Source of the DNA: Piezodorus guildinii
Taxonomy: Eukaryota > Arthropoda > Insecta > Hemiptera > Pentatomidae
Direction: 5' to 3'
NCBI GenBank assembly: GCA_023052935.1
Contig: CM041298.1
Coordinates: 117,322,477 to 117,386,476 of the forward strand
DNA: 64,000 bases
A program made the translations under genes and the position numbers. The notes under the pieces are model-generated. The model was not told the DNA's origin. It was given only the letters and a program-made list of their open reading frames with translations, and did not search any database. Of this stretch, positions 30,930 through 41,539 are shown piece after piece (within the stretch, counting starts at the first letter, position 1; each line of letters begins with the position of its first letter).

Positions 30930-33764
30930 TTACAGTTTCTGAGCGTCTTTTTGGGATAATAAAAGGTATTGGAAAAGTTGGGATTTGAATGAGGAGAGGG
31001 AAGCAGCATGGCGGATATGAGTAGGTAGAGAATTCCAGAAATTAGAGGAGCGGACAAGGAAGGAACGATCAAATGTTTTAGTCCTATGGATAGGCAAATA
31101 AAGGTCGGAATGGCGCGATCTTGTTTCAAGTGAGTGGACTGAGGATTTAAATTGTAGGAGACTATGGATGTATGGAGGATGTTGAGAGTTGATGATTTGG
31201 TAAAGGTATGATCCTAGGAAATATTGTCTGCGGATTGGGGGGAGGAGCCACTTTAACTCACCGTAAAAATGGGTCACATGAGACCTCTTCGGAGTACTGA
31301 GGACAAATCTTAAAAATATGTTCATGATTCGTTTAAGCCTGTCCTCAAGCACAGTCGAGAGGCCACCATATACTAAGCAGCAATAGTCAAAGTGGGGGAA
31401 AATAAGTGCGGATACAAGGAGGATACGGGTGGATAGTGGAAGAAGATGGCTGGAGCGATGGAAATATTTGAGGGTACTTATTGTTCTTCGGGAAATTTGG
31501 GCAATATGGGGTTTCCAGGAAAGAGTTTGGTCAATGGTAATACCCAGGTTTTTGACAGAGGAAGTGAAGGTGATTGGATGTTCATTTAAGGTGAGACTCG
31601 GAAATGTGGTATAGGATCTGAGGAGGGAATTGGAACCAATTAGAATGGCCTGAGTTTTTGTAGGATTTAGCATTAGTTTATTCAGGTTTGCTCAGGCACA
31701 GATTCCATCAAGGTCTTCCTGAATATTGGCAAATGCTACTAGTGAATTGGAGGGAGAGAAGGATAAATAGATCTGGAAATCGTCAGCATATAGGTGGTGG
31801 GAACAGTGATGGATAGAGTTGGGAAGGTCATTGATATAACAATTAAAAAGAAGGGGAGAGATGCTTGAGCCTTGGGCCACACCTGCCGAAAGGGCTCGAA
31901 AGGAAGATAGAGGGTGATTAGGAATAGTGACAGCTTGAGTTCTGTCAGAAAGAAATGATTGAAACCACATGATAGTGCTGTTTGAAAAAGATAGAGACTT
32001 TAGTTTAGAGAAAAGGATGGAGTGATCCAGGTAGTCAAATGCTTTTGAGAAGTCCAGCAGTATTAGCACGGTCAGTTTCGTTTCGTCCATAGCAGTGTGT
32101 ATGTCGTTGGTGATTTTGAGGAGAGCGGATTGTGTGGAAAAGCCAGGTCGGAAGCCAGATTGGAAAGGATCAAGAAGTTTAGAATTTTCAAGGAAATTTG
32201 ATAATTGTTTCTGAACTATTCTTTCTAAAGGTTTGGAGAGGTTCGAGAGGATGGAAATAGGGCGATAGTCTTTAGGGGATGTAGGGTTGGAACATTTACT
32301 GATAGGATGGACTATTGCTTTTTTCCAATTAGTGGGAAATACGGAATTTTGGAGGGAAAAGTTATAAATAAATAGCAGAACTGGTAGGATTTCAGGAAGG
32401 CATAATTTTAACAGTTTTACGGGAATTGCATCAAATCCAATGGAGTTGGTATGAGATTTCAGTACAGCGGAGATAAGGTCAGTTGGTGAAATGTCAGAAA
32501 AATAAAAATTATCGGGGTTGAATGATGGAATTGAAGAGAAGTTTGAAAAAGTTGGTGAAGAATTATTAGAGGAGGTATTTGAAAAGTAAGAATTTAATTC
32601 ATCGGCTGAGACCTGAAAGATTTGTGAGGAAGAGGATTTGCAGAGAGACAGTTTGCGGAGGAGTTGCCATTTTGACTTGGAATCGGGAGTAGCGGAGAAT
32701 GCTGCGTGAAAGTATTTTGTTTTTGCTTGTCTGATTGTCGCCTGAGTCAGATTGCGGAGTGCCCTGTACGCTTGATAGTCCTCAGTCAGTCTTGTACGTC
32801 TAAAGCGTCTACGGGCTGCCTCACGCTTCTTTTGTAAGTCTTTTATTTCTGGACTCATCCAAGGAGCAGGGCGGTGACGGAAGGTGCAGGTTTTGAGTGG
32901 AGCATGGATGTCGAGGATACTTAGGAGATTGGAGGTGAGAATGTGAACCATTGAATCGATGGAAGAACAGGTGTAAATCGAATCCCAATTTAGAGCTTCA
33001 ATATTGGGTGCAATAATTTCTCGGGTAAGGCAATCGAGGTTACGGAAAGTTAAGGTTTTAGGAATAAATGCTGAAGTTTGGAAATTATATGATATGTGGA
33101 TGAGATCGTGAGATGATAGAAATGGAACAGGTACTTGAGAAGCGGAAAGAAGGTTGTGAGTTGAATCGATAATATGGAGGTCCAACCAAGTGTCGGAATG
33201 ATGAGTGTGGTGAGTAGGAGCATATGGAACGATGAATAGGTTGAGAGAGAAGAAGAGGTTATCCAGGTAGTGTTTATCGTTGGAGTCGGAAAGGAAGTTG
33301 GTGTTAAAATCCCCACAAATTATGATATTATTGAATAGAGGGACATTTCTGTAAAGGATTGATTCATAGGAAGGGTCAAATGGGACCAAAGGAGGGCGAT
33401 ATACTACTGCATAAAGGAGAGGTTGTGTGTTAGAGGAGGTTTCAACGAAAAGGAATTCAATATGGGAAGAATCAGATTGGGATGACAGATCCAGGACACG
33501 AGATTTCAGGCTGCTTTGGACATAAAGTGCTACACCACCGCCAGTCCGGCCAATCCGGTCATGGCGGATAAAGGAATAGTCAGGGAGGGAAACGGAAGAG
33601 GAAGGAATATAGGGCTTCAGCCATGTTTCAGATACTGCGATAATGTGATAGAAATTGTGGGTGAAATAGTGAAGGAATTCGTCGAAGTGGGCGGGAAGGG
33701 ACTGGGCATTAACATGGCAGGAGGTCAGGACATTAGACATATAGGAAAGGAGGTGGAATAGCAA
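30930..33764 (-). pseudogene. CR1-like ORF2: endonuclease plus reverse transcriptase, one stop
   Basis: A 944-codon frame with a single in-frame TGA (31694-31692), where the family has Trp (ICA-W-ANLNKLMLNPTKT). N-terminal AP endonuclease: NAQSLPAHFDEF, SETWLKP (Glu ~46), GGGVALYV, ICGDFNTNF, TWLDLHIIDSTHN, SSHDLIHI. RT: KAIVHPISKCSNPTSPKDYRPISI, FQSGFRPGFSTQSALL, motif A LLDFSKAFDYLDH, motif B AGVAQGSSISPLLFNCYIND, and YADD at ~residue 659. After the stop: VKNLGITIDQTLSWKPHI, IFPHFDYC, RFVLSTPKRSHVTHFYGELKWL, SFWNSLPTHIRHAASLSSFKSQL. Apart from the stop the frame is intact. Translation would start at or near 33764 (33737 also possible). Confidence 0.9.
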
Positions 33765-34013
33765 ACAGAGTATGAGAAGACGCTAGAGACATAATAGAAT
33801 GATAAGTGAAAGTGAACATGAAATAGTTAATAAAGATAAAAATGTACAAAAGAGCCTTTGCCGACAAATAAAAAAATATTCTTTTGAAATAAAAAAAAAC
33901 AAAATTAGAGAAAAGAAAACGATTAAGTAAGTTAGTCTGACAAAACAAAGAAGAATATTAGAAGCCGAGACCATTTCCAGCTCGCATCCAGTAAGCAGAC
34001 GGATGCCCAGGAG

Positions 34014-34971
34014 TCAGCCGAAGACGTCCAGGTCCTGGGGTTTATCGATGAAAATTACAGGGTGACCATCTTCTTTTCGGCAGCGCACTCTACCGGCAGT
34101 AAACCAAACGTATTTGATTTTTTTCTCGAATCTCTTCTGCCTGGCGAGCCAGTATAGGTGTCTATTCATTATAGACATCTCCTCACTGAGATAGATACGG
34201 TGGGAGTCGTTCTCTTGCCACCCAATATCCCGTGTCGAGAAGTCTCTTTTCACTTTTCTACACCTCACTAACTCATCACGCATCGACTGCCTTACGAACC
34301 GACCAATAATAGAAGGTGGTCTCTGGTCATCTTTTTTTGGTCTGCGTCGCTCTACGATGTCTAAGTCTTCAGAACTAACCTTGATTCCCAAGCCCGCCGC
34401 TACGTTTGTCACAAGGGCTGCTGGTGTTTCCCCTGGGCGCACTGGGATCCCGCGTATTTCTACAGACCTGCAGAGTAGTCCCTGCTCGGCCTTATTAAGG
34501 CGAACTTCTAAATCGGTTACGCGGGATTTTAGAATTTTATTTTCCACCGTGACATCCTCTAAATGCTTGGCCTGGCCCTCAAGATGCCTTTCTATTTTAG
34601 AAAGACGGTCATTGAGCTCGAAGCTCAGTTCACCATATTTTTCTAGCGACTGTTTGATGCTTTTAATATCTTCATTTACATCTGTCTTGAGTTGGTTCAC
34701 GGCAGCGAGTATGTCTGCTGCCGAAGGTTCCGTGTTCTTAAGTGGACTCCGGGGCGGGCTAGATGATTTATCTTCTCTGGCTTGACCGGTTTTTTTTTCC
34801 TTGGTCGCATTTTTTACATAGCCATATTTTTTTTTGCAATTTTATATTTTCAATTTCTTTTTCCGCTAGATTACAGCATCTACGGTGATAAATTACACGG
34901 CATTTGCTACAACCCACATTACCCTTGTCGTCTCGAGTAATTGCATTATCACATAGCGTGCACTGTACCAT
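34014..34971 (-). pseudogene. CR1-like ORF1: PHD finger, coiled coil, RRM-like domain; frameshifted
   Basis: From the ATG at 34971 the first 67 residues form a PHD-type zinc finger: C4-x2-C7, C19-x2-C22, HRRC, and WLCKKC. An A-run near 34788 carries one extra A, so the frame ends at QRR. In the neighbouring frame it continues GKKTGQAREDKSSSPPRSP... into 34700-34014. That part has a heptad-like coiled coil (NQLKTDVNEDIKSIKQSLEK ... VTVENKILKSRVTDLEVRL) and a C-terminal ORF1p/Baculo_FP-like fold (SVEIRGIPVRPGETP, GRFVRQSMRDELVRCRK, IYLSEEMSIMNRHLYWLARQ, YVWFTAGRVRCRKEDG). Expected role: nucleic-acid chaperone of the LINE particle. Intact length would be ~319 residues. Confidence 0.85.
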
Positions 34972-35336
34972 TTTGTTAATTTCAGAGAGTACGTAAGAAA
35001 AAAATAAATGAATTTATATGTATATAAATCTCGCTTTTAAGATGTTTACGCTAGGTAGTGCGGTGCCTAGACGTTTAATCCTTGAGGGATTAAGGATTAA
35101 CTTTCTCTCTCGACCGCCTAAAGCCCAGTAAATTACTACCTTTGTTATTGTGTAGTTATGCGCACATTCACGAGCTTTTTAAGTGACACTTTGTTCGTTC
35201 AATTGATGTACACTTCAAAAAGTATAACGAAACAGGATACAAATAGCAATATTTACGTGATAAGAAGAACTGTGGGAGCGGTACAAGTTGCCACAATGCC
35301 GTCTCTGGCCAGACTGTGTACAGTTATAGGATAGCC

Positions 35337-36184
35337 CTAATCCAATTAGGTGCCAAAGAGCATGTTAGCAATATTGGTTTGCTTTATGTATGGCATTTTT
35401 AATCATTTTTTAATTTTAAAAAATGAGATAATACATATCTACATAACTGATACATTGCTGTCATGTAAATAGACTTTTATGCCATATTTTTGTTTCCAGT
35501 ATTGAATTTCAAATTGATATTTAATTTTTTGATACTGAATATTATTTATCTTAGTATGTTGTAATGAGTCCTGAAGATGGGGAAACCCCCGAAACGTAGA
35601 CCCCAAATAATTATTGTTGTAAGTTTAACCTTTTTGGGGTTGATTAAGGACTAATAGTAAAATTACTACATTATTTATTTATTTATTTTTAGCATACACC
35701 TACTTACATTTTACGTAAATTTATATCTAACATCTGTATATAATGCGTCGAACGCTTCAATCACTCCATTTGGTACGCTGATCATTACACCAGTATTCTA
35801 TTAGAGGTGATTGATATATTTTATTATTTATTTTTAGGCGACTAAGAATTTATCGATTTTTGGAGGATGCTGTTGGTGGGTTTGTGAAATGAGTAGGGAG
35901 ATAGTGCATCTGTCTCAACAACCCCTGCTCTCGCCCACACTCCGTCAAGTAGTGCTTTTACCCGCCCTAATGACATTCCGTATGAAAGCAAAAAAATGTG
36001 TGCTAATGCTCGGTGGAGTGCCCACTTCAGCTCCTGGTTTTCTTCTCAACCCTCGAGAGTCTTTTCACACCTCTGTCGGAAGCGATTCAATGAGAGAGTT
36101 TTGTCTAGAGTGAGCGATTACCCTACCTGAATGAAGATGTATCCCCACGAAAAAGACCGAAACGTTTAAATCGGTTATAAATTT
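35337..36184. other. Penelope-like remnants and unassigned sequence
   Basis: Contains the hammerhead-like motif at 35568-35600 and a weaker one at 36126-36166 (CCTGAATGAAGATG... CGAAACGTTT). 35700-36100 has open stretches without motifs. No RT is recognised. Confidence 0.35.
35568..35600 (+). ncRNA. Hammerhead-ribozyme-like motif
   Basis: GTC-CTGAAGA-T-GGGG-AAA-CCCC-C-GAAAC-GTA-GAC. CTGANGA (35571-35577) and GAAA (35591-35594) are the invariant core, GGGG/CCCC is stem II and GTC/GAC a short stem I. As in the other copies, stem III is only ACGT. A T/C mismatch lies at the base of stem II. Confidence 0.5.
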
Positions 36185-37492
36185 ATTTTTCTTCCACTTA
36201 CCTATATATGAAATATATAGTAAGGGAAAGTATTCAGATCGTGAACATTTTCGAATTCCAGTTATCAACGGAAATACACGTTTTAGGGTCCCCTGAGTCC
36301 AAATGACCAAGTCCCGCATAAAGATCTGTGTGTCCGTTTGTTTGCGGTAAGTCCAGCGCGAAAATGAAAAGACCTATATAACTAAAAATACCTATTTAAA
36401 ATGGCTATACGCACGACATGTTACAGCAACTTTTAAGTGAAAATCAGATAACTAGAAGAGCCACTTTATACAACGCATTTTGCACCTTTTTACGATTTTC
36501 TCAAAAACGTCTCAAACGATTTTGATTAAACTCACTATATCGATGTAAAATTTAATGGGCTTTACTATAATTTAGGTTTCATTCGGATAAAAGTGGTCTG
36601 ACAGGGCTTAAATGCCAATATTTTAAATAGTATTTCTTTAAGTACCTTCAATTTTGTAGATTTTATAAAAATAACCATATTATCTTGTTACCATCGAAAA
36701 AAAAAAACAGTTAAATATATAAGTTGAACGAATATCTAACTAAAGGAGAAAACTAAAAAAATTTCAATGCATTTTTTTTTTTTTTGAACATAGCAACAGT
36801 AATATACATGTATGATATACCGTTGGAAAGCTAAACATTTTAGAAATAATATTATCTTATACTCAAGCTTTTAGAAGTTAATAGAGAGTGATGAAAAGAA
36901 GATAAAAACTAACTGAGTATTTTAGATAATAATATAATAGATTTTTTAATAAAACACATGTTTCTATATAAATTCAATTTAATTAATTGATGGGCTTTAA
37001 TATAAAATAGGTTTCAGTCCGATTATTTAAAATTTTCTTCCTCTAAAGTATCTTTAATTTTGTAGATTTAAAAAAATCATGCATATGATCTTATTAGAAT
37101 TGATAAATTACGGCTAAATATGTAAGTTGAGTGAATTTGATAAACAAATAAAGGATAAAAGTGCAAAAATATGTTTTTATGCGATTTTTTTTTCTTTAAT
37201 ATTAAAACAGGAATATATATGTACAATATACCGTTGAAAAGCTAAATATTTTAGAAAAAAATACTATCTTATACACAAAATTCTAAAAGCTAACGGAGGG
37301 TGATGAAAAACCGATAACATACTGATTGTCGTAGATAATAATATAATTGATTATTTAATAAAACACATGTTTCTATTCAAACTTAATTTAATTATTTCTT
37401 TAACGATTTATTTCAATCTCTGAATGTACTCAAAACTTCTAAAATTGATTTAACAACGGAGGTAAGTGAAAGTCGTGTGTTGCGCGCACCAA
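36185..37492 (-). repeat. Chimeric R-family element, 1.3 kb
   Basis: Begins TTCCACTTACCTATATATGA with hairpin and proceeds normally to AATTCAATTTAATTAATT (~36987). It then jumps back to TGATGGGCTTTAATAT and repeats the middle and 5' third to GGAGGTAAGTGAAAGTCGTG...CACCAAATT. So ~450 bp are present twice, in diverged versions: two copies recombined or joined. Confidence 0.7.
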
Positions 37493-38171
37493 ATTATTTC
37501 GTTTATTTATTCAGGGTTTCTTATAAATGTCTCGTCATATTTTTAGAGCCGATAATAGACATTAAGGAGAACAAAGAAGTTCATATAACTCATAGTCTGA
37601 TTCTTAACGGCAAGTGAGGACAATCAAATTTTGTATAATGTTCTGCTTTATATGGTTTTCATCCTAAAAATAAAGCATTTACTAGTGATATTCAAACCTT
37701 TTCCAAGTCGAATTCCAGACTAGTATCGAATAAATCCAAAAAAGTTATAATAAATCTCTACTTAAGCGAGCGCACTCAATATTCATAGTATAATCAGTAT
37801 GCGAATACTCTGTAACGCAACTACTGAACCTAGTATCGAATTAATCCAAAAAAAGTAAAATAAATCTCTAATTTTAAATTATTAGTACAATCAGTACGCG
37901 AACCCCTAGTGACGCAGCTACTGGGCTCTGTTTCGAATAAGTCGTTCCGAAAAGTTGCGATCTTAGAATTAAAATTAAATGAAATCCCATATTACTCTAA
38001 TATTGAAAATGTCTTAAAAGCCAAAATTAATTAATACTTAGTCTTAAGATTGTGAATAATTTTATGTGAAAGGTCCCCACCCCTGAAAGCAGTTGACAAT
38101 CCACATTGGTTAAAAAAAAAATTGATAATTGAAATAACCATAAACGTGTTTTAACTAGATTTTTATCATTG
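37493..38171. other. Unassigned
   Basis: Contains CAGGGTTTCTTATAAATGTCT (37512, also at 29034). A ~120-bp imperfect repetition follows: CTAGTATCGAATAAATCC...AAATCTCTACTT...CAGTATGCGAA (37720-37820) and CTAGTATCGAATTAATCC...CAGTACGCGAA (37830-37920). No gene seen. Confidence 0.45.
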
Positions 38172-38269
38172 TGGATATAATTAGTTGACCGTTGAGAATT
38201 ATTGAAGGAATTAGTCCGGGTGGCGGTCATTAAATGAAACAACTGAATAGTTTCAACTATATTTATTGT

Positions 38270-38313
38270 TTGCCAACGTTTCGACCCCCATTGTGGGTCA
38301 TCATCAGGGCGTC
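38270..38313 (-). ncRNA. Hammerhead-ribozyme-like motif, left arm
   Basis: Minus strand: GCC-CTGATGA-T-GACCC-ACAATGG-GGGTC-GAAAC-GTT-GGC. CTGATGA is 38307-38301 and GAAA 38282-38279. Stem II is GACCC/GGGTC and stem I GCC/GGC. One unpaired T precedes stem II. Confidence 0.55.
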
Positions 38314-38365
38314 TGGTAGGCGAGTGGAAACTAGGTACTAGCTAGTTTCCACTCGCCTACCAGAC

Positions 38366-38404
38366 ACCCTGACGATGACCCACAATGGGGGTCGAAACGT
38401 TGGC
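38366..38404 (+). ncRNA. Hammerhead-ribozyme-like motif, right arm
   Basis: ACC-CTGACGA-T-GACCC-ACAATGG-GGGTC-GAAAC-GTT-GGC. The core CTGANGA is kept (N7 = C). Stem I is weaker than in the left arm because GCC became ACC. Confidence 0.5.
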
Positions 38405-38493
38405 AAACAATAAAATAGTTGAAACTATTCAGTTGTTTCATTTAATGACCACCACCCGGACTAATTCCTTCAATAACTAGATTTTTATCAATG

Positions 38494-38984
38494 CATGGAA
38501 ACTGATAAAGGTTGTTTGATTTGGAAAAAGTTAATTTTTACCCGGAAAAGGTTGAATTCAACTTGGGAACGTTATATATCTATATTTAAAAAACAAGTGG
38601 TACTAAATGAAAGTACTGAAGAAAAGTAAGTTCGCACGTCATGCAGAATATTAAATTTTAATATTTTTAAGAACATTTCGACACTTCAAAAAGCTATTAT
38701 ATTACTATTAATCTTTTATCGTTAGGGTTTAGATTTTCCGAATCTCATAAACACTTTTTCATTTAATTAGCTTTAAAACAGTGTGGAAAAACTATATTAA
38801 TAGGCTAATCAATGTGGCAGGATAAATAGGATACAAGGAGGCAGGAATTAAACCAAAAAATGTCCTAAACGAAAATTTTGGCTTAATACGTGTCTTTTAA
38901 ACGCCTAGCATATAGTTAGAGCTGAAGCTAGACGTAAAGAGAAAAAGAAAATTTTATATGACCTATAACCCGTCAACGGTTTGG
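38494..38984. other. Unassigned
   Basis: AT-rich, no recognisable gene or repeat. Confidence 0.35.
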
Positions 38985-39189
38985 AAGAAAATCAAGTTTT
39001 TAAATTCTTGCTGTTATCTGTTGAACTGATAAAATCTCCAAATTTGATAATTTGACGTTGGAAAGCTAAAGATTTAAGAATAAATGTTATATTGTATAGA
39101 AATGCTGTAAAATGTAATCTGGAAAGACTAAAAGGGCATAAACTTTAATAATAATAATTTCTTTCCTAAATTATTTTATCTGAAATATA

Positions 39190-40122
39190 GAAGAAGAAAA
39201 TAAACTTTATTTACATTTTTACATATTGACAAAAAATTTATAAATGATTTCGGATGAGACATCCTTACAATCATCAAATGTTTGATTCATTTGGTAGTTA
39301 TAATCTAATAATCTAATCTATAATTAGTGGCAAAATTAAAGTGATATTAACTATGGTAGTAGGAAAAACTAAATAAAAAACCTACATATAAAAAAACAAA
39401 AAAAAAGAACAGATAACACAATTGATAATATAAAATTAGAAACTAAAATAAACCAGCTTAAGTTAGTAACACATGTTTAGTTCTTTTATGAGTGTAGCGT
39501 TTTAGAGATGCTTTATTATAGTTACCGATTTCCTTTATTAAAGGATTTTTGGAGACTGGTGTTTTACTGAAGTAAGAAGCTGTTTGAGTGTGGACAAAAT
39601 TTTTAATTGTTGGAAGCTGTAAGTCCTGGAGCATAGATGATATTTTAGTGTAGCGGGGGTAATTGTTAATTATCCGCATTGATAGATTTTGAATTCTTTC
39701 AAGTTTTTGGTAGTTAGTCAAGCAGGTTGAGCTCCAGACTGGCGAGGCGTATGTAATTAACGGGCGAATAACTGATTTGTATATTATTAAGTTGTTATGA
39801 GAGCTCAAATGGGATTTTTTGATTTGTCTAATGTTATGCCTAGGTACTGTACGGATTTTGACCAAGGGATGAGAGCTGAATTTATCTTGATTTGGTGGTT
39901 GATTTGTGGGCGACGTTTAGTGAAAAGAATTGCTTCGGATTCGGTGGGATTAATTTTCAATTTCCATTTTATGCAATATTTGTGAAATTTTTTAAAATAT
40001 TGTTGAAGGCGATTCACTATTGTATCGATGCGATATGATGAGGTATACAATGCTGTATCATCAGCGTATAATGACCTCGTCACAAATGGATGGGCTGGTA
40101 AATCAGAAATGAACAAATTAAA
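39190..40122 (-). mobile_element. 5'-truncated jockey-type LINE (family H) with 14-bp target duplication
   Basis: Flanked by TTATCTGAAATATA at 39176-39189 and 40123-40136. The 3' end is at the left. It begins just upstream of the catalytic YADD box and differs clearly in sequence from jockey families A, B and C. Confidence 0.9.
39458..40116 (-). pseudogene. Jockey-type reverse transcriptase C-terminal part
   Basis: Two overlapping frames. 40116-39805 reads MFISDLPAHPFVTRSLYADDTALYTSS (YADD ~residue 18), KINPTESEAILFTKRR, SVQYLGITLDKSKNP. 39865-39458 continues NLIIYKSVIRPLITYASPVWSSTCLTNYQKLERIQNLSMRIINNYPRY, LQLPTIKNFV, and ends normally. A frameshift near 39830 separates them. Template-primed reverse transcription is the family's role; this copy has lost everything before the YADD box. 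Confidence 0.85.
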
Positions 40123-40540
40123 TTATCTGAAATATATGTTTCCATCAGAACTTAATTTAATTTTTTAATTTTTTTTCAACTCTAAATATTCACATATTGA
40201 TTTTAACAACGAGTGAGAGTGAAATTAGTAAGTGGCGCACACCAGATTTTTTGTTTGCTTATTTTAACTTACGTATTTATGTATTGTATTATTAACTTGA
40301 AAATTTTCGAGTTCCAGTTTAAAAGGAAATACATGTTTTGTGTTCCCCTGAGACCAGACGATCAAATCGTTCATTTTTTCTTTCATAGTCATTTAAATCC
40401 AATGATTTTACCAGAAAAGATAAATTGTTTTGAAGATATAAATAGTTGACAAAAAGCAAGTTAACTAATCAAACAATTAACAGTAGGTTATTATGAAACA
40501 CTGTTTATTCATTTAATGTCCCTTCCCCCTCTTATAGTCA

Positions 40541-40797
40541 ATCTACTGTCTTCCGGGTCCTGAGTTCGGATCTCGCCTATGGCACAATATTATTTATTCT
40601 GTTTATTCGGCCGGAGGGCGATCCTGGGTATGGTGACCAGCCTCTTTAAAGTGGGTATCCCCAAATGGAGAAAAAACCTGGTGGCTAAGCGTGATCAAGG
40701 CCTAATCACCTCCTTGCATGGCCGTTGGCCTAGTAACAGTACAAATCTCTATATGTACTGAGCCCAACACCCTTTATGAGTTGTGGAGGTACAGGTT
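40541..40797 (+). mobile_element. SINE-1, head damaged
   Basis: Follows the SINE at 12544 from CTTCCGGGTCCTGAGTTCGG through GCCGGAGGGCGATCCTGGG, AACCTGGTGGCTAAGCG to CTATATGTACTGAGCCCAACACC and GTTGTGGAGGTACAGG. The A-box region is poor and the B box degenerate. Confidence 0.75.
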
Positions 40798-40980
40798 GTT
40801 TTTATTTGTTTATTTTTTTATGCTACTGTAGCTAATAGGACAATTCTACTGATGGAGCCCTAGATTGTTCCTATAAAGGTTTAGTTAGGATAGGGGGTCT
40901 TTAACGAGTGTCTGACATCGCACAGGGCCAGGACCACCTTTTTACGTCCCCTCCGATTGACGACATGTTGTGCTGTGTTA
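40798..40980 (-). mobile_element. SINE-2, truncated
   Basis: TTTATTTGTTTATTTTTTTATGCTACTGTAGC, GGTCTTTAACGAGTGTCTGACATCGCACAGG and CCACCTTTTTACGTCCC match the tail and body of SINE-2; the tRNA-like head is missing. It follows SINE-1 directly and in opposite orientation. Confidence 0.75.
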
Positions 40981-41539
40981 TCAACACAAAACATACATTT
41001 TATTCATGTCCTCCACAGAATACGGTTCTAAATTTTAATCCTTTCGATATTTTCGAAATATCAATAAATAATTAAGCTTAAAGTGTTGTATAAAGCATAA
41101 TTTTTATATATATTTTTCACAACGTTAATAAGAATCTATCAATTTTAATGTAGCAACATCTCCGTGTTCTTCTTTATTATATTCATGCATTTTCAATTTT
41201 GACTAAATAAAAATTAGTAATTTCAATTTTTTTTCGTATAATTATGTTAATGTCAAATTTTAATCTTTATGTTTCAGGTAAAGCAGTTATTAAGCGAAGT
41301 ACTTCTTTAAGGCGTTCATATTTGGTTGGTATGCATAAAAAATTCGTAAATAATTTTGTAGCCTTGTTAAATAATGTTGCACTTGTTAAAATTATACATT
41401 AATTTTTAAAATTAAAAGCTGCTTCAATAAAGCTTTACAGATTTTTGGTTGTATATAGATGATTTTAATGAATCCATTGATGTTAGCCACAATTCATGAA
41501 TGGATTTTTAATTTTAGTGACTACAAAGACACATCTCCT
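40981..41539. other. Unassigned
   Basis: AT-rich; no recognisable gene or repeat. Confidence 0.35.

Larger units (their letters stand above)
30570..35336 (-). mobile_element. Nearly full-length CR1-like LINE (family D)
   Basis: About 4.8 kb with a 5' UTR (35336-34972), ORF1 (34971-34014), a spacer (~250 bp), ORF2 (33764-30930) and a 3' UTR ending in ATTCT repeats on minus (30573-30605). Short ATTCT-type 3' repeats without a poly(A) tail are typical of the CR1 group. ORF2 has an AP-type endonuclease then RT and no RNase H. Each ORF has one visible inactivating change, so it is recently dead or a close relative of an active source. The 5' boundary is the last text consistent with a LINE leader and is approximate. 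Confidence 0.85.
38172..38473. mobile_element. Palindromic Penelope-like unit with two hammerhead-like motifs
   Basis: Near-perfect inverted repeat: arms 38201-38334 and 38342-38474 with a 7-nt loop. Each arm carries one hammerhead-like motif. TAACTAGATTTTTATCATTG (38152-38171) and the same with one change (38474-38493) flank the unit and look like a ~20-bp target duplication. Arm text is related to the unit at 21108-21675. Consistent with inverted terminal copies of a Penelope-like element collapsed together. Confidence 0.65.
38985..40246 (-). repeat. Diverged R-family element split by a jockey LINE
   Basis: TTGACGTTGGAAAGCTAAAGATTTAAG, GGGCATAAACTTTAA and TTTTATCTGAAATATA before the insertion, then TGTTTCCATCAGAACTTAATTTAATT and AACGAGTGAGAGTGAAATTAGTAAGTGGCGCACACCAGATTTT after it. 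The hairpin half is missing or unrecognisable. A separate R scrap with GAAAATTTTCGAGTTCCAGTTT lies at 40290-40370. Confidence 0.6.

Noticed and set aside
33516..33761. Plus-strand open frames opposite CR1-like ORF2 and ORF1
   Set aside because: Antisense shadows; the minus strand has clear domain motifs.
36126..36166. Hammerhead-like motif CCTGAATGAAGATG...GAAACG
   Set aside because: The core has an extra base and no convincing stem II; kept only as a weak remark.
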